64,000 bases of DNA from an uncultured Lysobacteraceae bacterium (GTDB lineage: Bacteria > Pseudomonadota > Gammaproteobacteria > Xanthomonadales > Xanthomonadaceae). Location: positions 52,123 through 116,122 of the forward strand of contig CAKZGB010000018.1 in the NCBI GenBank assembly GCA_936911875.1. Reading direction: 5' to 3'. Position 1 is the stretch's first letter; every line of letters begins with the position of its first letter. Both the position numbers and the translations under genes were made by a program. This document shows positions 52,831 to 60,368 of the stretch, one piece after another. The notes beneath the pieces were generated by a model, which saw only the letters and a list, made by a program, of their open reading frames with translations, did no database searches and had not been told where the DNA came from.

Positions 52831-53130
52831 TTAGTCGTCGCCGCGGGCGAGGTCTTCGTCGCTGACGACTTCGGCAGCCTTCCATTCGATGGCTTCGCGT
52901 TCGCGACGTTCGCGTTCGGCCTTTTCGACTTGGTTGACGTAATCTTCGGTGATCAGACCTTCGGCGATTTCGCGCAGGGCCAGCACAGTCGGCTTGTCCT
53001 TGGTTTCGCGATTATCGAGCGTGGCTTCCACGCCATTGGCGAGCTGACGGGCGCGCTTAGCAGCCACCATGACCAGCTCAAAGCGGTTATCGACCTGTTG
53101 CAGGCAATCTTCTACGGTAATACGGGCCAT
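52831..53130 (-). CDS. rpoZ: RNA polymerase omega subunit
   Basis: The 99-residue omega subunit aids assembly of RNA polymerase and binds ppGpp in Gammaproteobacteria. The N-terminus MARITVEDCLQQVDNRFELVMVAAKRARQL and NRETKDKPTVLALREIAEGLI are diagnostic; an acidic C-terminus follows. It is the gene between gmk and spoT, as in E. coli, but a 273-nt spacer with repeat elements separates it from gmk. A strong terminator lies downstream. Confidence 0.97.
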   Translation of the reverse strand: MARITVEDCLQQVDNRFELVMVAAKRARQLANGVEATLDNRETKDKPTVLALREIAEGLITEDYVNQVEKAERERREREAIEWKAAEVVSDEDLARGDD

Positions 53131-53178
53131 GAAATGGGGATCCTGCCGGGTTGCGGCATTGTGAATTTCGAACCCCCG

Positions 53179-53207
53179 ATTATAGCGCGGGCTTGGTAAA
53201 TGGTAAA
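53179..53207 (-). promoter_or_regulatory. Candidate rpoZ promoter
   Basis: The minus strand shows TATAAT (53184-53179), with TTTACC 17 nt upstream (53207-53202), a 4 of 6 match to TTGACA. The TTTACC falls inside the left arm of the intergenic repeat at 53198-53225. The start site would be about 42 nt before the rpoZ ATG. Confidence 0.5.
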
Positions 53208-53288
53208 TGGGAGTTGGAAACTGGTGGCCGTGGCTTTACCGATAAAGGTGGGCCGACCCTACCATTTACCAACTCCCAGTTTCCATTT
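53198..53288. repeat. Intergenic element with imperfect 28-bp terminal inverted repeats
   Basis: The arms 53198-53225 (begins AAATGGTAAATGGGAGTTGG) and 53261-53288 (ends CAGTTTCCATTT) are inverted copies that match at 24 of 28 positions. They flank a 35-nt core with GGCCGTGGCTTTACCGATAA. In length and form this is like a small dispersed intergenic repeat or MITE-type element; it encodes no protein. Other copies in the genome cannot be seen from here apart from the adjacent one. Confidence 0.75.
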
Positions 53289-53393
53289 GGACCCGCCTAA
53301 GTGGTTGATTTAAAAGGGAAAATGGTGGGTCCAACACCGAAGCCTTCAGCGGTGAAGCCGCGGCCACCATTTACCAACTCCCAGTTTCCATTT
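53289..53393. repeat. Second, inverted copy of the intergenic element
   Basis: The 28-mer at 53366-53393 is identical to that at 53261-53288. The stretch before it, read on the minus strand, gives TGGTGGCCGCGGCTTCACCG, matching the core of the first element (TGGTGGCCGTGGCTTTACCG). A GGACCC / GGGTCC pair (53289-53294, 53327-53332) lies near its far end. So the gmk-rpoZ gap holds two related elements in opposite orientation. Confidence 0.7.
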
Positions 53394-53396
53394 ACC

Positions 53397-53419
53397 GCTC
53401 CTGTCAGTCTGACAGGAGC
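53397..53419. other. Perfect hairpin across the gmk stop codon
   Basis: GCTCCTGTCAG (53397-53407), one base, then CTGACAGGAGC (53409-53419) is an almost perfect palindrome including the gmk stop codon (53404-53406). There is no U tract after it. It may protect the gmk mRNA end or act as a weak terminator. Confidence 0.5.
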
Positions 53420-54018
53420 TCGCTGATCAGGGGCTGATGGCGGGCCACCTGCTGGTCTTTACGCAGGCGCGAGGCGGTGAAGATGGAGCACATCTCATCG
53501 ACGGCCACCGCGAAATGCTCGTTGACGATAACGTAGTCGAATTCGCCGTAGTGCGACATTTCATCGCGTGCGGCGGCTAGGCGCTGGCGGATCACATCGT
53601 CACTGTCCTGACCGCGATTGCGCATGCGTTGATCCAGCGCGGCGGTCGAGGGCGGCAGGATGAAGATGCTGATGGCACCCGGCATTTGTGCGCGGACCTG
53701 GCGTGCGCCTTGCCAGTCAATTTCCAGCAGCACGTCACGACCGGCGGCCAGTTGCGGCTCGACCGACTGTTTGGCGGTGCCCTTCCAGTCGCCATGAACC
53801 AGCGCATGTTCGAAGAATTCACCCGCTTCGATCATCTGCTCAAAGGTGGCGCGATCCACAAAGTGGTAGTGCTCGGAGTGGCGTTCACCCGGTCGCGGTG
53901 CGCGCGAAGTAAAGGAAATCGACAGCGCAATGTTCGGGTCCCGAGCGATGGCCGCGTTGACCACGCTGGACTTACCGGCACCCGACGGTGCTGCAACGAT
54001 GAAAAGAGTGCCTCTCAT
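53404..54018 (-). CDS. gmk: Guanylate kinase
   Basis: Gmk phosphorylates GMP to GDP. The 204-residue product has the P-loop VAAPSGAGKSSVVNA, SFTSRAPRPGE, HYHFVDRATFEQMIEAGEFFEHA and the lid region RNRGQDSDDVIRQRLAAARDEM. It begins 9 nt after the yicC stop and stands upstream of rpoZ and spoT, linking GTP supply with (p)ppGpp metabolism as in many Proteobacteria. The stop codon is buried in a palindrome. Confidence 0.97.
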   Translation of the reverse strand: MRGTLFIVAAPSGAGKSSVVNAAIARDPNIALSISFTSRAPRPGERHSEHYHFVDRATFEQMIEAGEFFEHALVHGDWKGTAKQSVEPQLAAGRDVLLEIDWQGARQVRAQMPGAISIFILPPSTAALDQRMRNRGQDSDDVIRQRLAAARDEMSHYGEFDYVIVNEHFAVAVDEMCSIFTASRLRKDQQVARHQPLISELLSD

Positions 54019-54027
54019 GAATTCACT

Positions 54028-54885
54028 TTACTCGATGTTCTGGATCTGCTCACGGGCCTGATCGATCAGCACCTTGAGCTCAACGGCTGCAGCGCCCGTG
54101 CGCGAATCGACGGATTTGGAGCCCAACGTATTCGCCTCGCGGTTGAATTCCTGCAGTAAGAAGTCCAAGCGGCGACCCACGGCCTCATCGCGAGACAGCA
54201 CTCGGCGCGCTTCCACTACGTGCGAGTCCAGGCGATCCAGCTCTTCGTCAATATCGAGCTTGGTCAGGGTCAATACCAGTTCCTGCTCCAGGCGCGAAGG
54301 ATCGACCGACGCCGCCATTTCACCGAGCCGATCGAGCAATCGCGTGCGTTGCGCTTCACGAATCAGCGGCACCCACTCGCGGGCTTGCGCGGCGATGGCC
54401 GCAATGCCATCGACCCGTTGCGTAATGGCTTGCAGCAATGCAGCGCCCTCACGCTCACGCGACTCGATAAACGCAGCCAGCGCAGTTTCGGTGACAGTCA
54501 AGACATCGGATTCGACTTGTTGCGGTTCGAGATCGGGAACTTGCAGCACACCGGGCAAGGCCAGCAACCGACCGAACTCGGAGGTCAAGCCGGGAAACTG
54601 ATTGTTGAGCTCGCGCGCCAGTTGTGCGTAACGGTTGAGGGCATCACGGTTGACCGAGGTATCGGTACTCGTTTCACGTTTGACGCGGAAATTGACTTCG
54701 ACCTTGCCGCGCTGGACGCGGGCCTGCACCAGACGACGGATTTGCGGCTCGAGCGCACGAATCTCATCGGGCGCACGCACAAACAGCTCCAGATGCCGCG
54801 AATTGACGGAACGGATCTCACAGCTCAAGCGCCCCCAATCGCTCTGAAGGTCGGCGACGGCATAGCCGGTCATGCTCTTGATCAT
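54028..54885 (-). CDS. yicC: YicC-family endoribonuclease
   Basis: The 285-residue protein has the typical MIKSMTGYA N-terminus, the WGRLSCEIRSVNSRHLELFVRAP segment (about 18-40) and the C-terminal DUF1732 part: REGAALLQAITQRVD, ELVLTLTKLDIDEELDRLDSHV, RRLDFLLQEFNREANTLGSKS. YicC proteins have been described as RNases that act on small RNAs. The ATG at 54885 is chosen by homology. It is divergent from rph (78 nt) and first in the yicC-gmk unit. Confidence 0.94.
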   Translation of the reverse strand: MIKSMTGYAVADLQSDWGRLSCEIRSVNSRHLELFVRAPDEIRALEPQIRRLVQARVQRGKVEVNFRVKRETSTDTSVNRDALNRYAQLARELNNQFPGLTSEFGRLLALPGVLQVPDLEPQQVESDVLTVTETALAAFIESREREGAALLQAITQRVDGIAAIAAQAREWVPLIREAQRTRLLDRLGEMAASVDPSRLEQELVLTLTKLDIDEELDRLDSHVVEARRVLSRDEAVGRRLDFLLQEFNREANTLGSKSVDSRTGAAAVELKVLIDQAREQIQNIE

Positions 54886-54924
54886 GGAGTGCGCTGGCGT
54901 GCTGAATAGTCGAGGAATGTCCAA

Positions 54925-54933
54925 TGGTAAACT
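54925..54933 (+). promoter_or_regulatory. Extended -10 promoter element of rph
   Basis: TGGTAAACT, the same 9-mer as before ilvE, lies 30 nt upstream of the rph ATG at 54964. The expected start leaves a leader of about 24 nt. The divergent yicC gene starts 40 nt to the left. Confidence 0.45.
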
Positions 54934-54963
54934 TGAACCCCGTAATTTGACAGCGAATTGGCC

Positions 54964-55704
54964 ATGTCCAGCGATTTTTCCCGACCCAGCGGCCGTGCGC
55001 CGGACCAGCTGCGCCCTGTCACTCTGCAACGCGGCTTTACCCGCCATGCCCCCGGATCCGTACTCGTGTCCTTTGGTGACACGCGTGTTCTGTGTACCGC
55101 TTCTGTAGAGAATCGTGTGCCGGGCTTCTTGCGTGGCACGGGCGAAGGCTGGGTCACCGCCGAATACGGCATGCTGCCCGGATCCACCCACACGCGTGTC
55201 GATCGTGAAGCCGCACGCGGCAAGCAAGGTGGCCGCACGCTGGAAATTCAGCGCCTGATCGGCCGTTCGCTGCGCGCCTGCATTGATCGCAAGGCACTGG
55301 GCGAACGCACCATTACGCTCGACTGCGATGTGCTGCAGGCCGATGGCGGCACGCGTACCGCCGCAATCACCGGTGCGTATGTCGCACTGTGCGATGCCAT
55401 CAACGTCCTTAAGAAGCGCGGCGATATCAAAACCAATCCGCTGTACGGTGCCGTGGCTGCCGTGTCAGTCGGCGTCTACCGCGGCGTGCCGGTGCTCGAT
55501 CTCGATTACGCCGAAGACAGTGACTGCGACACCGACATGAACGTGGTGATGAACGATGGCGGCGGCTTTATCGAAGTGCAAGGCACTGCCGAAGGTCACG
55601 CCTTCCGCATGGAAGAGCTCCAGCAGATGACCGCACTCGCTTCGCAAGGGATTGCACAACTGATCGAACTGCAACGCCAGGCCCTGGAATCGGTTACGGC
55701 ATGA
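54964..55704 (+). CDS. rph: Ribonuclease PH
   Basis: RNase PH is a phosphorolytic exonuclease that trims tRNA 3' ends. The 246-residue product has RPSGRAPDQLRPVTLQRGF, VSFGDTRVLCTASVE, VTAEYGMLPGSTHTR, RTITLDCDVLQADGGTRTA and the phosphate-site Asp residues DLDYAEDSDCDTDMNVVMN. I use the ATG at 54964; a TTG two codons earlier is in frame. It overlaps rdgB by 4 nt (ATGA), opening the operon rph-rdgB-hemW. Confidence 0.96.
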   Translation: MSSDFSRPSGRAPDQLRPVTLQRGFTRHAPGSVLVSFGDTRVLCTASVENRVPGFLRGTGEGWVTAEYGMLPGSTHTRVDREAARGKQGGRTLEIQRLIGRSLRACIDRKALGERTITLDCDVLQADGGTRTAAITGAYVALCDAINVLKKRGDIKTNPLYGAVAAVSVGVYRGVPVLDLDYAEDSDCDTDMNVVMNDGGGFIEVQGTAEGHAFRMEELQQMTALASQGIAQLIELQRQALESVTA

Positions 55705-56315
55705 AAACCCGCATCGTCATCGCATCGTCTAATAAAGGAAAGCTCGCAGAGTTTCGCGATTTGCTGGCCGATACCGAGTGGGATTGCATTCCGCAGCAGG
55801 ATTTAGGCGTGAGCGATGCCGATGAGACCGGTTTGAGTTTTATCGAGAATGCCATTCTCAAGGCGCGGCATGCGGCGCTAATTACGGGTCTTCCTGCGAT
55901 TGCCGATGACAGCGGACTGTGCGTCGAAGCGCTGGATTTTCGGCCCGGACTTTACAGCGCGCGCTTTGCCGGCGAACACGGCAATGCACAAGCCAACATG
56001 GACAAGCTGCGTGCGCTGCTGAGAGGCCTGCCGGACAACGGTCCGTTTACGGCGTTCTATATTTCTGCGATTGCCATGGTGCGCAGCGCCGACGATCCGG
56101 CACCAATTGTGACCGAGGGTCGCTGGTACGGCGAAGTCATTGACGATCAGCGCGGCCAAGGCGGTTTCGGTTACGACCCGATGTTTCTGGATCCGCGTTT
56201 TGGCCAAACAGCGGCCGAGCTCGACAGCGCCTTTAAAAATGGCATCAGCCATCGCGGTATCGCCATGCGCAAACTGCACGAACGTCTGCGCGCGCCGGAC
56301 CTGCTGGCCGACTGA
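55701..56315 (+). CDS. rdgB: XTP/dITP pyrophosphatase (RdgB/HAM1)
   Basis: RdgB hydrolyses non-canonical purine triphosphates (dITP, XTP), avoiding misincorporation into DNA. The 204-residue product has VIASSNKGKLAEFRDLL, FIENAILKARHAA, PAIADDSGLCVEAL, and GQGGFGYDPMFLDP and SHRGIAMRKL near the C-terminus. It starts inside the rph stop (ATGA) and lies 11 nt before hemW, so it is the middle gene of the three. Confidence 0.96.
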   Translation: MKTRIVIASSNKGKLAEFRDLLADTEWDCIPQQDLGVSDADETGLSFIENAILKARHAALITGLPAIADDSGLCVEALDFRPGLYSARFAGEHGNAQANMDKLRALLRGLPDNGPFTAFYISAIAMVRSADDPAPIVTEGRWYGEVIDDQRGQGGFGYDPMFLDPRFGQTAAELDSAFKNGISHRGIAMRKLHERLRAPDLLAD

Positions 56316-56326
56316 ATTCAACGAAC

Positions 56327-57475
56327 ATGTTGCGCACTCCGCCGCTCAGTCTGTACGTCCACGTGCCGTGGTGCGTGCGCAAATGCCCTTACTGTGATTT
56401 CAACTCGCACGAGCGCCGCGGTGATGTGCAATGGCGCGAGTATGTCGATGCTCTGATCCGCGATCTGGAGCAGGACTTGCCGCTGGTGTGGGGACGCGTG
56501 GTGCATAGTGTGTTTTTCGGCGGCGGTACGCCTTCGCTGATGCCACCGGAATTCATGGATGATTTCCTGCAACGTGCGTCTGCCCTGCTATCGCTGGCAC
56601 CCGGCTGCGAAATCACCTTAGAGACCAATCCCGGCACTGCAGAGCATGGCCGTTTCGAAGGCTATCGCGCCGCCGGCATCAATCGCCTGAGTTTTGGTAT
56701 CCAAAGTTTCAACGACCGGGCGCTGCAGACATTGGGTCGCATCCACAACAGTGGCGAGGCGGAGCGTGCCGTGCGCATGGCGCAGGATGCAGGCTACGAC
56801 AACATCAATCTCGATCTGATGTACGCACTGCCCGACCAGGACTTGGCCGGCGCCTTGCACGACATTGAGCGAGCTGTTGCGCTAAACCCGACGCACATCT
56901 CGCATTACCAGCTGACGCTGGAACCGAACACGGTGTTCTATGCACGTCCACCCGAGCGCCTGCCCGATGACGACAGCGCCTGGGACATGCAGCTCGAATG
57001 CCAAAGCGCACTCGCCGCTGCGGGCTTCATGCAATACGAAGTCTCCGCCTACGCACGCGACGGCAAGCGCTGCCAACACAATCTCAATTACTGGCAGTTC
57101 GGCGATTATCTGGGCATTGGCGCCGGCGCACACGGCAAGATCACCGAGGGCGCCCTGCAGCAGGTCCGCCGCCGCGACAAGCTCAAACATCCGCGCGTCT
57201 ACTTGGACACCGTCGGCACGCCCGCCAACTTCGGCACCGACGAGATTGTCACCGCGGACCGTCTACCCTTCGAATTCATGATGAATGCCTTGCGTTTGAA
57301 CGACGGCTTTCCGTTGACCATGTTCGAACTGCGCACGGGACTTGACCGTTCGGTTATCGCGGAACTGTTGGCCACGGCTGTTGCACGCGAGCTGATCACG
57401 ATCGAAGGCGATCTCGTCCGCCCCACCGAACTGGGCCGCCGTTTTACCAACGACCTGATGGAACTGTTCCTATAA
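56327..57475 (+). CDS. hemW: Radical SAM haem chaperone HemW
   Basis: HemW (formerly HemN-like coproporphyrinogen oxidase) binds haem and inserts it in respiratory proteins. The 382-residue product has a CVRKCPYCDF motif (CxxxCxxC cluster, about residues 14-23), FFGGGTPSLMPPEF, TLETNPGTAE, NRLSFGIQSFNDRALQTLGRIH, LDLMYALPDQ, and the C-terminal HemN_C domain FEFMMNALRLNDGFPL. True HemN differs in cluster context, and the rdgB-hemW neighbourhood supports HemW. It is the last gene of the rph-rdgB-hemW operon. Confidence 0.93.
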   Translation: MLRTPPLSLYVHVPWCVRKCPYCDFNSHERRGDVQWREYVDALIRDLEQDLPLVWGRVVHSVFFGGGTPSLMPPEFMDDFLQRASALLSLAPGCEITLETNPGTAEHGRFEGYRAAGINRLSFGIQSFNDRALQTLGRIHNSGEAERAVRMAQDAGYDNINLDLMYALPDQDLAGALHDIERAVALNPTHISHYQLTLEPNTVFYARPPERLPDDDSAWDMQLECQSALAAAGFMQYEVSAYARDGKRCQHNLNYWQFGDYLGIGAGAHGKITEGALQQVRRRDKLKHPRVYLDTVGTPANFGTDEIVTADRLPFEFMMNALRLNDGFPLTMFELRTGLDRSVIAELLATAVARELITIEGDLVRPTELGRRFTNDLMELFL

Positions 57476-57558
57476 AGCCATCCGGCGAGGCGTTGCGTTT
57501 GCCACCGGCGACCGCACGTTCAATAATGAAGACTACTGTTTGCCCGTTGAAGATGGCC

Positions 57559-58890
57559 ATGACCGACAACCTTGAAAGCACCCTCGCCTCGCTCTATCCG
57601 CAGCACCTGAGCATTCTGCAGCAGCGCGCTGCCGAGGCCCTGCAGCGTGCCGACTTGGAGCACTTGGTCATTCCGGCGGGCGTACTGCGTTATCAGTTCT
57701 TTGACGATCGCGATTATCCGTTTGCCGTCAACCCACAATTCAAAGCCTGGTTGCCGGTGACGCAAGCCCCGGGCAGCTGGCTGGTGATCACACCGGGCCG
57801 CAAGCCGCGTCTGATCTTTATGCAGCCGCACGATTACTGGCACACCGTGCCCAGCGATCCGACCGGTTACTGGCCGTCGGAGTTTGAGATCTCGATCATC
57901 CGCACGCCCGATGAAGCCCTCAAACTGCTGCCGTCCGATCCGGCACGTTGCGCCATTCTCGGCGAGGACAACGCAGCACTCGGTCCGTTCGTGCCGAACA
58001 ATCCGCCGGCGGTGCTCGACTACCTCGAGTTCCATCGTCATGCCAAGACCGAATACGAAATTGCGATGCTGCGCGAGGCGACGCGCATTGGCGTCCTCGG
58101 TCATCGCGCGGCCGAACAGGCCTGCCGCAACGGTTTGAGCGAGTTCGATATCCACTTGGCTTATTGCGCTGCCACGCGTCAGGACGCGAACGATCTGCCT
58201 TACTGCAACATCATCGGGCTCAACGAACATGCCGCCGTGCTGCATTACATGACGCGCGATCGTCAGCCGCCGGCGCAACTGCGTTCGTTCCTGATCGATG
58301 CCGGCGCTACGTACCAGGGCTATGCCAGCGACATCACGCGCACTTACTCCGCGCAGCAGGATGAGTTTCAGGCACTGATTGATGCCGTCGACCGCGTGCA
58401 GCTCGATTTGTGTGCGCAAGTGCAACCCGGTGTCGACTACCGCGAGATTCACATGAATACGCATCATGCGCTGTCGCAAGTGCTGCGTGATTTCGATCTG
58501 ATTCGCTGCTCACCGGAGGCGGCACTCGCTTCGCGGATTTCCAATGCCTTCTTCCCGCATGGCATTGGCCATCCGATCGGTCTGCAAGTGCACGATGTGG
58601 CGGGCTTCCATGCCTCCGATCGCGGCGGTCGCATCGATCGTCCCGAAGGCCAACCGTATCTGCGCATGACGCGCACCCTGGTTGAGAACAGCGTCGTCAC
58701 GATTGAGCCCGGCCTGTATTTCATCGACATGCTTCTTGATGAGCTTCGTCCCACGGCGGCCAATGCCGATGTGAACTGGGATCGGGTTGCGGCCTTTAAG
58801 CCCTTCGGCGGCATTCGCATTGAGGACAATGTGGTAGCAACGGCCCAAGGTGCAGTCAATTTAACGCGCGAGGCGTTTACGGTCGCGTAA
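57559..58890 (+). CDS. pepQ: Xaa-Pro dipeptidase
   Basis: PepQ cleaves dipeptides with proline in the C-terminal position and also some organophosphates. The 443-residue product is the same length as E. coli PepQ. Metal ligands are visible as the two Asp in LIDAGATYQGYASDITRTYS, the His in FFPHGIGHPIGLQVHD, the Glu in VVTIEPGLYFI and the Glu in GGIRIEDNV. The N-terminus DNLESTLASLYPQHLSILQQR matches the family. I chose the ATG at 57559 over 57553, because GAAG is better spaced. It stands alone. Confidence 0.94.
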   Translation: MTDNLESTLASLYPQHLSILQQRAAEALQRADLEHLVIPAGVLRYQFFDDRDYPFAVNPQFKAWLPVTQAPGSWLVITPGRKPRLIFMQPHDYWHTVPSDPTGYWPSEFEISIIRTPDEALKLLPSDPARCAILGEDNAALGPFVPNNPPAVLDYLEFHRHAKTEYEIAMLREATRIGVLGHRAAEQACRNGLSEFDIHLAYCAATRQDANDLPYCNIIGLNEHAAVLHYMTRDRQPPAQLRSFLIDAGATYQGYASDITRTYSAQQDEFQALIDAVDRVQLDLCAQVQPGVDYREIHMNTHHALSQVLRDFDLIRCSPEAALASRISNAFFPHGIGHPIGLQVHDVAGFHASDRGGRIDRPEGQPYLRMTRTLVENSVVTIEPGLYFIDMLLDELRPTAANADVNWDRVAAFKPFGGIRIEDNVVATAQGAVNLTREAFTVA

Positions 58891-58930
58891 AGCCTTCCCA
58901 GTGGTCATGAAAATGCGGTAAGTTCGACAA

Positions 58931-60364
58931 ATGACAACCGATCTTCCGCCAATTGACCGTTTGCAGCCTGTTTTCGCGGCTCAGCAGCGTGCGCACCTAA
59001 AGAACCTGACGCCTGACGTTGCCGCGCGTCGCGCTTCTCTCGACCGTTTAGCCGCAATGCTCGACGCCCACTGGAGTGACATGACGGCCGCCGTGCAACG
59101 TGACTTTGGCGTGCGCAATGCGTTTGAGACCGAACTTACCGAACTGATGCAGGCCAAAGGCGCAATCAAAGAGGCCAAACGCTCACTGCCCGGCTGGTGC
59201 CGCCCGAAAAAGCGCAAGCTCAGCATTCTCGAATTCCCGACTGCAAGTGCATGGACGTTCCCGCAACCCGTCGGCGTCGTCGGCATCATCGTGCCGTGGA
59301 ATTTTCCGATTGCGATGGCCGTGCAGCCCATGATTGGCGCACTCGCGGCCGGCAACCGCGTCATGGTCAAGATGTCCGAGAACTCGCGCAATCTGGCCGA
59401 GCTGCTGCAACAGATTTCACCGAAATTTTTTGATCAGGACGAAGTCGCCTTCTTCGTGGATGACGGCACGGGCACCATCGGCCCCGCCTTCTCCGCCCTG
59501 CCGTTCAATCATATTTTCTTTACCGGCTCAGCCGACACGGGGCGCAAAGTCATGGCCAGTGCTGCGGCCAATCTGACACCGGTCACTTTAGAACTGGGTG
59601 GCAAATCGCCGGCCATTGTGGCCGACGACTATTCCATTGAGCGCGCTGCCGAGCGCATCCTGTGGTCCAAGATGCTCAACTCCGGGCAGATCTGCACCAG
59701 CGTCGATCACGTCTACGTGCCCACCGCCAAGATTGATGCCTTTGTCCGCGCCGCCAAGGCCTGGGTCCACAAGCACATCCCCGACGTCAACAACGGCGAC
59801 TTCACTTCGATCATCGATGACCGTTCCTTTGCGCGCCTGCAAGACACCATCGCAGATGCCCGAGAGCACGGCGCTGAGATCATTGAACTCTACGAAGGCC
59901 CTGCCCCCACCGGCGAGACCCGCGTGCTCCCACCGAAACTGGTGCTCAACGCCAATACCACCATGCGCATCATGCAGCGGGAGATCTTTGGCCCGGTCTT
60001 GCCCGTGATCGCTTATGACGACATCAATGCCGTGGTCACCGAGATCAACTCGCGTCCGCGCCCGCTCGCGTTCTATGTGTTTAGTGATAACCGGAAACTG
60101 CAGGACCGACTGGTGCGTTCAACCATCAGCGGCGGCGTCGGCATCAACGAACCCGTGGTACAGGCCGGGATTCACGACTTGCCGTTCGGCGGTAGCGGAG
60201 ACAGCGGCATGGGTCACTATCATGGCCACGAGGGGTTCCTGACCTTCTCCAAGCTGCGACCCGTCTTCCGCCAAGGTCCCGTTCGCGCGCTGGATTTTGT
60301 GCTACCACCTTATCGCGGTCGCTCGGCCCAAGTGCTGTCGATCATCAAAAAACTCGGAGGCTGA
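58931..60364 (+). CDS. Coniferyl-aldehyde-type aldehyde dehydrogenase
   Basis: The 477-residue NAD(P)-dependent dehydrogenase oxidises an aldehyde to an acid. The catalytic Asn in IVPWNFPI, Glu in LELGGKSP and Cys in NSGQICTSVDHVYV are visible; MQREIFGPVLPVI and GGVGINEPVVQAG and GMGHYHGHEGFLTFSKLR are typical of the coniferyl aldehyde dehydrogenase group. It is followed after 4 nt by an iron-type alcohol dehydrogenase, so the pair may convert an alcohol to an acid through the aldehyde. The natural substrate is not clear. A TAAGTT box is 6 nt before the ATG. Confidence 0.9.
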   Translation: MTTDLPPIDRLQPVFAAQQRAHLKNLTPDVAARRASLDRLAAMLDAHWSDMTAAVQRDFGVRNAFETELTELMQAKGAIKEAKRSLPGWCRPKKRKLSILEFPTASAWTFPQPVGVVGIIVPWNFPIAMAVQPMIGALAAGNRVMVKMSENSRNLAELLQQISPKFFDQDEVAFFVDDGTGTIGPAFSALPFNHIFFTGSADTGRKVMASAAANLTPVTLELGGKSPAIVADDYSIERAAERILWSKMLNSGQICTSVDHVYVPTAKIDAFVRAAKAWVHKHIPDVNNGDFTSIIDDRSFARLQDTIADAREHGAEIIELYEGPAPTGETRVLPPKLVLNANTTMRIMQREIFGPVLPVIAYDDINAVVTEINSRPRPLAFYVFSDNRKLQDRLVRSTISGGVGINEPVVQAGIHDLPFGGSGDSGMGHYHGHEGFLTFSKLRPVFRQGPVRALDFVLPPYRGRSAQVLSIIKKLGG

Positions 60365-60368
60365 CCGC

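Noticed and set aside
53198..53393. CRISPR array or tRNA in the gmk-rpoZ gap
   Set aside because: The repeats are only three, in mixed orientation and without regular spacers, and no cloverleaf can be drawn; they are inverted intergenic elements.
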